Shown here: positions 9,180 through 17,318 of the stretch, piece after piece
How positions within the stretch are numbered: position 1 is the first letter of the stretch
Layout of the letters: the number at the start of each line of letters is the position of its first letter
DNA from: Planctomycetota bacterium
Lineage (GTDB): Bacteria > Planctomycetota > Phycisphaerae > Sedimentisphaerales > Anaerobacaceae
Assembly (NCBI GenBank): GCA_013349615.1
Contig: DUZJ01000027.1
Span: 1 to 38,101, forward strand
DNA length: 38,101 nucleotides
Direction: 5' to 3'
Program-made: the position numbers and the translations under genes
The notes under the pieces: model-generated
Told to the model about the DNA's origin: nothing
The model's database searches: none
Seen by the model: only the letters and a program-made list of their open reading frames with translations

Positions 9180-11252
9180 CTATTTCCGCTCGAAAAGAAC
9201 ATTCTCTCCGAACATCCTGTTTGCCATCCGACCGTCTCTCGTTCTTACGTATTGACTGAGTTCTGCAATCCGGTAGTTATTCATAACGAATTCTCTTAAC
9301 GGCTTCATCGCCTCAAATCGAAGCGCCTCGTCGGGTTCGATTTTCTCACGCAGCAATTCTGAATACGCTGCATCATATCTATCTATTATCAGTTTGTTGG
9401 CTGGTAAAAAGCCGGCTTCCTTCATACCCATAAACCCTTTCGGCAGTATTGGCCATAATTCCAAGGGCGGCCTGTTCCACGGGAAATGAAGCTTATGAGT
9501 GTCAACAATGAACTTCGGCGGTTCTTTTTGAAAAGTGCTTACCATTGCCTCAATTTTTTTCGAGAGCACTGTTGGGGACAGTGTATGCATCGTCCCTTCA
9601 AATGCGTTCGGTACGGCACTCAATCTCTGTGCCTGTACATATATTCCCGGCACCCAGCCCCAGACGTAGATTGTATCACTGTCGGTGGAATTGTCGCGGA
9701 TGTATTCGCCCACAACTTCCCAGGAGCCCCATGCTCCTTTTCTTCGGTTAGCCACCTCTTTGAACTTCTGGGCGTAACCTCTACTTTTTTCCGGCTCGCC
9801 GGTGGCCGGATTGGTGTAAATGACATTGGAGTGCGGGCTTCTTGCTATGCCGAAGAATATGTGCCACGACATTCCTATCATAACAAGCAGGCCTGTAACA
9901 CCAACGACCTTCCATACGTTCTTATTTACAGGGTTTACGAGCAGCTCGGTATAGGCGGCAATCAAGTATCCGCCTAACATTGCAGCCGACGCGTTCAACG
10001 GCAGATAATACTGCTCATAAGAACGCGGGCTGACAAACACAAATCCCATATCAAGCAGCCACCACACAGTGAAGAGCAGCACGAAGCGGTCGCAGCTTCT
10101 TTTCTTCTTTTTTTCCGCTGATACCACCCTGCGAATCAGCCGCACAATTCTTACTGCAATTGCACCCGCTGCCAGTGCTATCGGCAGTATCAACAGCTTA
10201 TAATATCGCAGTACCCTGCGTCCTACTTCTTTTCTCTCCTCGACCTCCAGTGCCTGCCAGCTTTTATAAACATATCCCGGCAGCAACTTCGCAAGCAATC
10301 CTTTCTCCTCCTGAGGTTTGTCCGGAGCCACATTCTCGTCCGTCTCAGATTCTGCCGGGTTGTCCCCGGCACCCTTCTGAGAAGCTGCAAAGGATGAGAC
10401 TATTGGCTTCCATACAAATGCATAAGGTAACATCTGTCCGTTGTGCCGGGTCAGCAGCCAAACACAAGCAGGTGCTATTGCAATCACAGCACCTGCAGCT
10501 AACAGCCCTATGTCCGAGGCGGTCAGTTTCCAGCTTCTGTGTTTGAGGATAGGCTGAATCAGGATGAACAGACCCATTGCAGCTATGGCTGACATCCCTG
10601 TCTGCTTGAACAAAGGGGCCCAGATTACGAACGCGCCGGCCAAGGCGGCCCACCACCATCTTCCGCCCAGTTGCCTGAGCACAAAACAGCTCATTGCCAT
10701 CACTATAAAGGCTATCATGTGCTGCTCTTTGACGTTGCCGAATTTTGCGATAAGCGGTGCAGACAGATAAACTGATGCTACTATCACACTCACCGCGGCA
10801 GGCAGCGTGCCGAAGAGTTTTCGCAGCGCGATAAACATTAGTATCAAAGCGGCTGCCTGCAAAATCCCCTGTATGAGCTTCGGGCCCGTTTCACTAAAGC
10901 CGCACAACCATACCCCCAGGATATTGACCAGCAGCGTCCCCATCTGGGCGCTGGGTCTTTCATCGACGCCGATTGTGGCGCCGCGCAGTATCTTTTCCGC
11001 TGAGTACACGTATGCGCCGCTGTCGTAAGGTCCGGGAGAGTTGAGCTCAAAGTATTTTCCCAGGACGAACGGTATTGCCGCCAGAATTGCAATTATTGCC
11101 AAAAGCACAAATTTCTTTTTGCTTTCCTGCAGGCTTCCCATTTTCCCACTTTTTGCAAGATTGGGCCCCTGCTTAATGGGGACAGGAGGTTTATGTATAT
11201 GTGGTTTTAGCTGCCTTCTTGAGGGTCTGTTCTTTCGGCCGGCTTTGCTCAT
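9180..11252 (-). CDS. Large GT-C membrane glycosyltransferase (GT39-like)
   Basis: A 690-residue multi-pass protein. The first 45 residues are Lys/Arg/Pro-rich and cytoplasmic. The first helix (FVLLAIIAILAAIPFVLG) leads to a loop with PGPYDSGAYVYSAEKIL, where the Asp and following aromatic fit the catalytic loop of dolichyl/undecaprenyl-phosphate-sugar transferases. A long acidic loop (GDNPAESETDENVAPDKPQE) interrupts the helices in the middle, and a soluble domain with VWGWVPGIYVQAQRLSAVP lies near the C-terminus. The ATG overlaps the stop of the GT2 gene (ATGA), the common pairing of a polyprenyl-phosphate sugar synthase with its GT-C partner. Confidence 0.75.
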   Translation of the reverse strand: MSKAGRKNRPSRRQLKPHIHKPPVPIKQGPNLAKSGKMGSLQESKKKFVLLAIIAILAAIPFVLGKYFELNSPGPYDSGAYVYSAEKILRGATIGVDERPSAQMGTLLVNILGVWLCGFSETGPKLIQGILQAAALILMFIALRKLFGTLPAAVSVIVASVYLSAPLIAKFGNVKEQHMIAFIVMAMSCFVLRQLGGRWWWAALAGAFVIWAPLFKQTGMSAIAAMGLFILIQPILKHRSWKLTASDIGLLAAGAVIAIAPACVWLLTRHNGQMLPYAFVWKPIVSSFAASQKGAGDNPAESETDENVAPDKPQEEKGLLAKLLPGYVYKSWQALEVEERKEVGRRVLRYYKLLILPIALAAGAIAVRIVRLIRRVVSAEKKKKRSCDRFVLLFTVWWLLDMGFVFVSPRSYEQYYLPLNASAAMLGGYLIAAYTELLVNPVNKNVWKVVGVTGLLVMIGMSWHIFFGIARSPHSNVIYTNPATGEPEKSRGYAQKFKEVANRRKGAWGSWEVVGEYIRDNSTDSDTIYVWGWVPGIYVQAQRLSAVPNAFEGTMHTLSPTVLSKKIEAMVSTFQKEPPKFIVDTHKLHFPWNRPPLELWPILPKGFMGMKEAGFLPANKLIIDRYDAAYSELLREKIEPDEALRFEAMKPLREFVMNNYRIAELSQYVRTRDGRMANRMFGENVLFERK

Positions 11253-12238
11253 TTTTCGTCTCCGGTGTTGCCGGCGCCTCTGGCGGGCGATTCGAGGATT
11301 TCTTTGATGACGTAAGTTGGGCGATTTTGTGATTCGTGATATGTTCGCACCATAAGCTCGGCGAGCAGGCCCATCAGGATGAGCTGAATGGTGGTAGTAA
11401 TCAGCAGAGCGGTTAAAAACAATAGCGGGTTTCGATTCATAGGAAAAGCGTTCACGTATTTTTGATATAGCACTACCAGGCCTGAAACAACCGCGCCGAA
11501 TGCGCTTACCAGTCCAAGCCCGCCGAAGATATAGATTGGTTTCGTGGAGAATGAGCCGAGGAACTTGACGGTAATCAGGTCTAATACCACTTTCAATGTG
11601 CGGCCCAGCCCGTATTTAGCGGCGCCGGCGGTCCTCGGCCTGTGGTTGACTACCATTTCGGCGATTCTGGCCCCGCTCCAGCTTGCAATGGCCGGGATGA
11701 ACCGGTGCATTTCGCCGTAGAGTTTTGTTTCAGCCAAGACTTCCCTGCGGTAGACTTTAAGGGTACAGCCGAAGTCGTGCAGTTTGACCCGCGTAATTGT
11801 GGCGATTAGCCAATTTGCGATTTTGGAAGGAATCAGCCTGGTGATGGCGTTGTCGTGTCTCTTTTTTCTCCAGCCGCTGACAACATCAAATCCTTCGTCG
11901 AGTTTCTCAATCATTTTAGGTATATCTGCCGGGTCGTTTTGCAAATCCGCGTCGATTGCCACGATAATTTTGCCTCGCGCGTGGGCAAACCCGGCGGCCA
12001 GCGCCGCGGTCTGGCCGAAGTTTTTGCGGAACCGAATGACACGCATTTTGCTGTCGTCCTTTTGCAGCCCGCTTAATATGGTGAAGCTGTTATCGCTGCT
12101 GCCGTCGTCTATGAATATTATTTCGTAGTTATATTTATCGGTTAAGGTTTGTGTGATTTGCTCATAGAGTGGGCTGATATTGTCCTGCTCATTCAGCAGC
12201 GGCACGACTACCGACACTTCGCGACTTTCTTTGTCCAT
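11249..12238 (-). CDS. GT2 polyprenyl-phosphate glycosyltransferase (DPM1/GtrB-like)
   Basis: A 329-residue enzyme expected to load a sugar onto undecaprenyl phosphate. SVVVPLLNEQDNI opens the GT-A fold, EIIFIDDGSSDNSF supplies the first Asp motif, and VAIDADLQNDP is the DxD region. RKNFGQTAALAAGFAHA is typical of the DPM1/ArnC/GtrB group. Two C-terminal helices (FGGLGLVSAFGAVVSGLVVL and LFLTALLITTTIQLILMGLL) anchor it. The open frame extends much further upstream, but that extension has no family similarity, so I place the start at MDKESREVSVVV. It is the first gene of the cluster and overlaps the GT-C gene by ATGA. Confidence 0.9.
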   Translation of the reverse strand: MDKESREVSVVVPLLNEQDNISPLYEQITQTLTDKYNYEIIFIDDGSSDNSFTILSGLQKDDSKMRVIRFRKNFGQTAALAAGFAHARGKIIVAIDADLQNDPADIPKMIEKLDEGFDVVSGWRKKRHDNAITRLIPSKIANWLIATITRVKLHDFGCTLKVYRREVLAETKLYGEMHRFIPAIASWSGARIAEMVVNHRPRTAGAAKYGLGRTLKVVLDLITVKFLGSFSTKPIYIFGGLGLVSAFGAVVSGLVVLYQKYVNAFPMNRNPLLFLTALLITTTIQLILMGLLAELMVRTYHESQNRPTYVIKEILESPARGAGNTGDEK

Positions 12239-12683
12239 ACACGACCCCGTATAAATCAACTTTGCCACTCTATAATAATTGTTAAGCCCTCTATTTGCAA
12301 CCCCCGCCGTTTTGCTTCGCAAAAACGAAGCAGCAGGGGCACAATCGTTCCCCTTAAATATCGGCTGTAAAGCCGTGTTTGAGCAGCTAAAATCGGCCCG
12401 GAATGATAAAATTCGTATCTCTTGCAGCGTGAAGTGTGGAGCATAAAAAATTGCGGCTCCGAGCCATCCCCAAGCTCGTCCCTGACCTTGGGGACGCCTT
12501 TCGGCGGATTTTTCGGGACTCACTTGAGGCTGCCACCCATCAAAGCGGCCGTTGCAGAATAATGGTTGAACGCACCGTAATGTTGATTGTCCTTGCTCTT
12601 TTTTGGCTATACAGTAAGATGGCATACCACAATGGAGCATAACGTGCATTTTGTGAGTCACCGTAAGTATGGAAGGAGTTAAT
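12239..12683. other. Divergent intergenic region with hairpins
   Basis: About 445 bp separating the minus-strand glycan cluster from the plus-strand genes, so it should hold promoters for both. It contains a hairpin GCTTCG/CGAAGC (12314-12330) set within a C-rich/G-rich pair, CGGCT/AGCCG at 12361-12374, and CCCCAAG/CTTGGGG near 12472-12492. An open frame runs through it as an upstream extension of the GT2 gene but is not protein-like. No clear -35/-10 pair was picked out. Confidence 0.4.
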
Positions 12684-13133
12684 ATGAATACCGCAGAACG
12701 AAACTTGAAGCTGCTGCTTCGAGTAGTCGGTATCACGTCTCTGCCAGCCATCGTGGCTGTTTTTATGCCGTATTCCTGGCTGGTGCGGAGTGTGGAGCTT
12801 GCCGAGCCCGGTACTCCGGTGCTGGTTCTTGTCTCCTACCTGGCCCGGCTGCTGTCGGCGTTCTACGTGCTCTTAGGCGGAATGATGGTTGTTTTCTCCA
12901 CCGACGTTCGTCGGTACGCCGGGGCTATCCGTTTAGTCGCCCTGTGGTCGCTGATGGCGGTTGTCGGATTTCTGATATATGGCGCCCCCGCCCTTGTCAA
13001 AGGCGGCTTCGGCTGGTTTATCTGGTTCGTCGCCGGCGACGTCGTCTTTGGCTTCGCTCTGGCCGTCGCCATTCTCCTGCTGCAGTGGCGAATCGCCAAA
13101 CAAGACAAGAGACAGGCCCCGGATGAAAATTGA
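12684..13133 (+). CDS. Small four-helix integral membrane protein, unknown function
   Basis: A 149-residue protein with four predicted membrane segments (roughly VGITSLPAIVAVFMPYSWL, LLSAFYVLLGGMMVVF, LVALWSLMAVVGFLIYGA, FGFALAVAILLLQW) and a charged C-terminus. An ATG lies 15 bp upstream, but GGAAGGAG at 12671-12678 is well placed for the ATG at 12684. It resembles small conserved membrane proteins of planctomycetes; I do not recognise a functional family. It is followed by a REP-like palindrome and then the sulfatase gene. Confidence 0.65.
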   Translation: MNTAERNLKLLLRVVGITSLPAIVAVFMPYSWLVRSVELAEPGTPVLVLVSYLARLLSAFYVLLGGMMVVFSTDVRRYAGAIRLVALWSLMAVVGFLIYGAPALVKGGFGWFIWFVAGDVVFGFALAVAILLLQWRIAKQDKRQAPDEN

Positions 13134-13144
13134 GCTACAAGGAA

Positions 13145-13195
13145 ATGGTACGGGCTTGCAGCCCGTTAAAAACACGGCCAGGATGGCCGTGCCAT
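13145..13195. repeat. REP-like double-hairpin element, copy 1
   Basis: A 51-bp element made of two adjacent hairpins, CGGGC(TTGCA)GCCCG (13151-13165) and CACGGCC/GGCCGTG (13173-13191), enclosed by ATGG and CCAT. A near-identical copy in the opposite orientation lies at 29374-29423. It sits between the membrane protein and the sulfatase, so a role as a transcript-stabilising or attenuating hairpin is possible. No REP-associated transposase is in the window. Confidence 0.75.
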
Positions 13196-13215
13196 TTTAT
13201 TGAAGGAGAACAAAT

Positions 13216-14616
13216 ATGCGAAATCAGACAAGAAGAGAATTTCTGAAGTCGATAGGTTTTGCAGCGGCTTCAGCGCCGGTGCTATCTATCTTACAGGGCT
13301 GCGCGAGTGCCGGCCAAAGACAAAAGGCAAAAGGAAAGCAGTCGAACATTGTTGTTATCATTAGTGATGACATGGGCTACGCTGACATCGGCTGCCACGG
13401 GTGCAGAGACATCGCGACGCCGAACATCGACTCCATCGCGCAAAACGGTGTCCGTTTTACAAACGGGTACGTCTCGTGTCCGGTTTGCAGCCCGACTCGT
13501 GCCGGGCTGATAACCGGCCGATATCAGCAGCGTTTCGGTCACGAGTATAACACCGGTCCTCCGCCCGGAGGCCAGAGAGAGCACGTCGGCCTGCCGCTGA
13601 CAGAGGTAACTATTGCCGATGTCCTCAAATCAGCCGGTTACGTTACCGGCGCGGTAGGAAAGTGGCACCTCGGATTGTCACCGCATTTCCATCCTTTCAA
13701 ACGCGGGTTCGATGAGTTCTTCGGCTTCCTCCACGGAAATCACTCTTTTATTGACGCGGGCCTGGGGACATTCAACCCCATCCTGCGCGGCACCGAGCCG
13801 GTCGACGAGAAAGAGTATCTCACCGACGCCTTCTCGCGCGAGGCGGTCGCCTTCGTCGAGCGTCATCACGACGAGCCTTTTTTTCTTTATCTTGCGTATA
13901 ACGCCGTTCACACGCCGATGCAGGCGCCGCAGCGTTACAAGGACAGTTTCAAACACATCACCAACCAGAAACGTCGCATCTACGCCGGAATGTTGACCGC
14001 TATGGACGAAGGCATCGGTAAGCTCCTGGCCAAGCTGCGAGAATTAAATCTTGAAGAAGACACGCTGCTCTTTTTCATCAACGATAACGGCGGACCAACT
14101 GGGGCAAACGCTTCTCGCAACGACCCCCTGCGTGCTACCAAGGGCACGATGTATGAAGGCGGTGTCCGCGTCCCCTTTATGGTGCAGTGGCCCGGCCGCT
14201 TGAAGGCCGGCCGTGTTTACCACAATCCGGTCATTGCGCTCGATATTCTTCCAACTGCCGCCGCAGCCGCAGGAGCGGTCGCCTTCGGCGGAAACCGCAA
14301 GCTGGACGGCGTAAATCTGCTCCCCTATCTGACCGGCAAAAAGAAAACGCTTCCCCACCAAACTCTCTGCTGGCGGAGCGGCCGGAACCATGCTGTAAGG
14401 AAGCAAAACTTCAAACTCGTAAAGATGGGCGATGAGACAGGGCTGTTTGACCTGTCTTCGGATGTCGGCGAGAGCAAAGACTTGAAAGCAGAAAAGCCGG
14501 ATGTCCTAAAAGAAATGGAAAAGTCCTACGAGAAGTGGAACTCGCAGATGATAGAACCTGTTTGGACCGTACAACGAAGAAAACAAAGACCAACAAGGAA
14601 AAAGAAGAAGACCTGA
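13216..14616 (+). CDS. Sulfatase (arylsulfatase family), exported
   Basis: A 466-residue type I sulfatase that would hydrolyse sulfate esters, probably on algal or host polysaccharides. The N-terminus TRREFLKSIGF is a twin-arginine signal, and a lipobox-like LQGC follows, so Tat export with lipid anchoring is likely. VVIISDDMGYADIGCHG gives the first metal-binding aspartates (about 51-52). CSPTRAGLITGRYQQRFG carries Cys91, the residue matured to formylglycine. GKWHLG and a late NDNGG segment are further family signatures. GAAGGAG precedes the ATG. The basic tail (RRKQRPTRKKKKT) is unusual. No maturase is nearby. Confidence 0.92.
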   Translation: MRNQTRREFLKSIGFAAASAPVLSILQGCASAGQRQKAKGKQSNIVVIISDDMGYADIGCHGCRDIATPNIDSIAQNGVRFTNGYVSCPVCSPTRAGLITGRYQQRFGHEYNTGPPPGGQREHVGLPLTEVTIADVLKSAGYVTGAVGKWHLGLSPHFHPFKRGFDEFFGFLHGNHSFIDAGLGTFNPILRGTEPVDEKEYLTDAFSREAVAFVERHHDEPFFLYLAYNAVHTPMQAPQRYKDSFKHITNQKRRIYAGMLTAMDEGIGKLLAKLRELNLEEDTLLFFINDNGGPTGANASRNDPLRATKGTMYEGGVRVPFMVQWPGRLKAGRVYHNPVIALDILPTAAAAAGAVAFGGNRKLDGVNLLPYLTGKKKTLPHQTLCWRSGRNHAVRKQNFKLVKMGDETGLFDLSSDVGESKDLKAEKPDVLKEMEKSYEKWNSQMIEPVWTVQRRKQRPTRKKKKT

Positions 14617-14637
14617 AAGAGCGCTGCGCGATGTCCC

Positions 14638-14735
14638 GCACCTACTTTGAGTCTTGGCGGTCGATTAGTAACTGCGGCTCGGATTAGAAACGGAGCTTTA
14701 GACATTATTCGATGGCCGATTCTCAAAGTAGGTGC
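14638..14735. repeat. 98-bp imperfect inverted repeat after the sulfatase
   Basis: GCACCTACTTTGAG (14638-14651) pairs perfectly with CTCAAAGTAGGTGC (14722-14735), and the next 12-14 bases on each side are partly complementary. The spacer is about 70 bp and noncoding. There is no T-run, so it is not a classic terminator; it looks more like a miniature element. It lies in the gap between convergent genes. Confidence 0.6.
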
Positions 14736-14818
14736 TGGATAATAAACTTCCTGCGAAAAAAAACTTGAGTAGAATTTGCCCTGTATTGCATGCTTCTGTC
14801 GAGTTTGGCCTCTTCTTT

Positions 14819-15838
14819 TCACTTCAGTTCATTGACCGGAATCATCGGTGCTGTCCTGACCACGATCTGATTGCCATTCTTTGCCCGGTCTGCTGCTTGA
14901 TACATAAACCATTTCTTCTTCTGCCGGTCAAGGTAAACGACTGTATGGCGGTAACGCGGCCCGAACATGTGGTATTTTTCAACCGGGTCACCAAGTTTTT
15001 CCGGCGAATTCAGGTTGGCTGTGCGAACTTCGATGTAGTTTTTGTCAAAGTCACACACGATAAACAGAGCGATTTTGTGGCCACCTATGAAAATAGGGTC
15101 GCATCCGCCTATAATCTGTCGTTTGGTTAGCGCGGCCCGCGTGTTTGTCAACTTGTCTTTCGAGGTTCCCGTAGCGACTCCCAACTTCCACGCACCCACA
15201 TTGCCCTTTGCCACGTAATATACGTTGTACTTTCCATTTGCGTAGTAGGCCCCCAACGGGAAGATTTCATCTCCGTACCCCCACACAGAACGATCGTTCC
15301 ACGACAGAACGTAGCCGTAATCCTTGAAACTCTTTGCGTCGCGGGATTGAGCAAGCGCAACGTGGCAATGTACTTCCTCTGTCGAAGTGTTCTCTGCCCA
15401 TATAGCACCATAATACAGAAGTAAGTCACCGTTCTTGTCAATCATCCCACCAGCGGAAAAGACGCCCTCCTCGACATTTTTGGCCGGCTGGTGAGTAACA
15501 ATGGGATTGCCGCTGTACTTCGTAAAGTGAATGCCGTCGCTGCTGATGGCCACACCCAGCGCACGGTCCTTAGGCCCGCCGTCCGTCGAACGATTGCCGC
15601 TGGCACCCACATAGTACAGGTAGAAAACACCGTTTTTCTTTACGACTGTAGATGGGCTAACCTGACCATAAAGTCGCGCGTCCCAGGAGCCGGATTTGCC
15701 GCTTTCAATAACTACACCATGCTCAGTCCAGTCTGGCTGTTTGGGGATTTCCACCTGCCGTAAACCGTCTCCGAAAGCGGCCCCTGCAAATGCAAGAATC
15801 CCTATTGTAAACGGGATTGTAAGACTCTTACGTTTCAT
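14819..15838 (-). CDS. Secreted glycosidase-like five-bladed beta-propeller protein
   Basis: A 339-residue protein with a signal peptide (MKRKSLTIPFTIGILAFAGAAFG) and a beta-propeller of the GH43/GH32/GH68/GH130 type. VSPSTVVKKNGVFYLYYVGA, LGVAISSDGIHFTKYSGNPI and AGGMIDKNGDLLLYYGAIW are the repeated blade strands characteristic of this fold. The open frame begins 28 codons earlier, but GGAG lies 9 nt before the ATG at 15838 and a clean signal peptide begins there. Which residues would be catalytic cannot be assigned safely. It is convergent with the sulfatase gene, consistent with joint attack on a sulfated polysaccharide. Confidence 0.65.
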   Translation of the reverse strand: MKRKSLTIPFTIGILAFAGAAFGDGLRQVEIPKQPDWTEHGVVIESGKSGSWDARLYGQVSPSTVVKKNGVFYLYYVGASGNRSTDGGPKDRALGVAISSDGIHFTKYSGNPIVTHQPAKNVEEGVFSAGGMIDKNGDLLLYYGAIWAENTSTEEVHCHVALAQSRDAKSFKDYGYVLSWNDRSVWGYGDEIFPLGAYYANGKYNVYYVAKGNVGAWKLGVATGTSKDKLTNTRAALTKRQIIGGCDPIFIGGHKIALFIVCDFDKNYIEVRTANLNSPEKLGDPVEKYHMFGPRYRHTVVYLDRQKKKWFMYQAADRAKNGNQIVVRTAPMIPVNELK

Positions 15839-16041
15839 CAAGGTAATCTCCATAATAAGTGTTGCCGCCCATAACACCGTATTCAGCCGACCCATTCTAA
15901 TCCCTTTTGTAAAGATTCTCAACGCCCAGTCAGTCTCTCATCCTCAACCTTGCCCTTCAAGCTCGAAAAAATCCTTGCATAAAGATGTCTTTTTTGGTAA
16001 GTTAATGTACCTTTTGAGTTAGTCGAAAGTTACAAAGGGAA

Positions 16042-16069
16042 CCCATTTTGCAAAAAATCGCAAAATGGG
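16042..16069. repeat. CCCATTTTGC palindrome, copy 1
   Basis: CCCATTTTGC and GCAAAATGGG form a perfect 10-bp hairpin with an 8-nt loop (AAAAAATC), 35 bp before the DUF1573 start. A near-identical hairpin occurs at 21229-21257, including the ATC at the end of the loop, so this is a dispersed repeat. The rest of the 15839-16103 gap shows no gene. Confidence 0.65.
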
Positions 16070-16103
16070 AAACCGTATCAGACGTTAATTTGGAGACAAT
16101 AGT

Positions 16104-17318
16104 ATGAAATGCGTTTGCTTCAAAAAAATCGTGATTTTGCTCGTTGCCGGTTGTTTTTTGCTGTTGCAGTATGGCTGCCAGGAGCAGGCAAAGTCGGAAA
16201 AAGGGCCTAATATAACGCCGACGGCATCCGCCGAGAGGCATCCTGTGGACAACAAGATGGCGACGGCTCCGGCTGCTCCCGGTTCCGATAAAGGGCCTTC
16301 GCAGACCTCGCCGACAAAAGCTGAAACGACATCGGTTCCGAATAAACCAGCCCCGAAGAGGCCGCAACCCGCAGTAAAATCGAAAGTGCAGGGCCCGGAA
16401 ATCACGTTTGAAAAATTGATGCACGATTTCGGCGATGTCGCTCCGGGGACAACGAACACTTACGAGTTCAAATTTACAAACACGGGAAACGCCTTGTTGA
16501 AAATCGGGAAAATCCGGTGCACCTGTGGCTGCACTGTCGCCAGGCTAATCAAGAAAGAATACGCGCCGGGCGAAAGCGGGGCGTTGAAAATAATGTATAG
16601 TGTTAGCAGTAGGCCCGGCCCGGCAAGGAAAACCTGCTCCGTACCCAGCAACGATACTAAAAAGCGTACCGTTACACTGACTGTAAAAGTAAGGATTGCA
16701 ATGAAAGTCGGGCACCAGCCGGAGAGACTGAACCTTTTGCTTAATAAGGAAAACGCCGGCTGTCCCGAGATTACGCTTACCAGCCGCGACAATAAGCCGT
16801 TTGCGGTAACGCGATTTAAGTCGACCGGCAATACCATAACTGCCGATTTTGACCCTTCGGAGAAAGCGACGAAGTTTGTTCTAAAGCCAAAGGTCGATAT
16901 TGAGAAGCTGCGGAAAGGTCTTAGAGGCCAGCTCGAAATTGGCCTGACGCATCCCGAATGCAAAAAGATAACGATTGTCTTCGATACATTGGCGGAATTT
17001 AAACTTGACCCGCGGATAGTCTACGTCCGTGAAGCTGAACCGCAAAAGCCGGTAACGAAGAAGGTCTGGGTATTCAGCAATTATGGTGAGGATTTCGAAG
17101 TTGAATCCACATCATCAAAGAAAGGCACTGTAAAAGTTTTGACTCAGAAGAAGATTCGAAACGGTTATGAGCTCGAGCTTCAGATAACACCGCCGGACGC
17201 CGAGGCCAAAAGAAGGGCGTTCACGGACGTGTTTTCCGTGAAGATAAAAGGCGGCCGGCAACTGCAAATTACCTGTTACGGAATCTATTCAAAGAAAGCC
17301 GCTAAATCTCCGACCTAA
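16104..17318 (+). CDS. DUF1573 lipoprotein, copy A
   Basis: A 404-residue exported protein. The N-terminus ends in a lipobox-like LQYGC, then about 85 residues of Pro/Ser/Thr/Lys-rich linker. The DUF1573 immunoglobulin-like domain starts near residue 95 (FEKLMHDFGDVAPGTTNTYE) and contains KFTNTGNALLKIGKIRC followed by TCGCTV, a hallmark of the family. The second half appears to be a further beta-rich domain. It is a tandem paralogue of the next gene (11 bp downstream), sharing almost the entire body. DUF1573 proteins are common in Planctomycetes and Bacteroidetes, with no settled function; cell-surface binding is plausible. Confidence 0.8.
   Translation: MKCVCFKKIVILLVAGCFLLLQYGCQEQAKSEKGPNITPTASAERHPVDNKMATAPAAPGSDKGPSQTSPTKAETTSVPNKPAPKRPQPAVKSKVQGPEITFEKLMHDFGDVAPGTTNTYEFKFTNTGNALLKIGKIRCTCGCTVARLIKKEYAPGESGALKIMYSVSSRPGPARKTCSVPSNDTKKRTVTLTVKVRIAMKVGHQPERLNLLLNKENAGCPEITLTSRDNKPFAVTRFKSTGNTITADFDPSEKATKFVLKPKVDIEKLRKGLRGQLEIGLTHPECKKITIVFDTLAEFKLDPRIVYVREAEPQKPVTKKVWVFSNYGEDFEVESTSSKKGTVKVLTQKKIRNGYELELQITPPDAEAKRRAFTDVFSVKIKGGRQLQITCYGIYSKKAAKSPT

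Noticed and set aside
12239-12751. N-terminal extension of the GT2 gene by about 170 codons
   Set aside because: The extension has no GT2 similarity, is rich in Cys/Arg/Ser as noncoding DNA is, and the family start is at MDKESREV.
16042-16069. Rho-independent terminator
   Set aside because: The stem is AT-rich without a following T-run and a near copy stands elsewhere upstream of gspD, which fits a dispersed repeat better.
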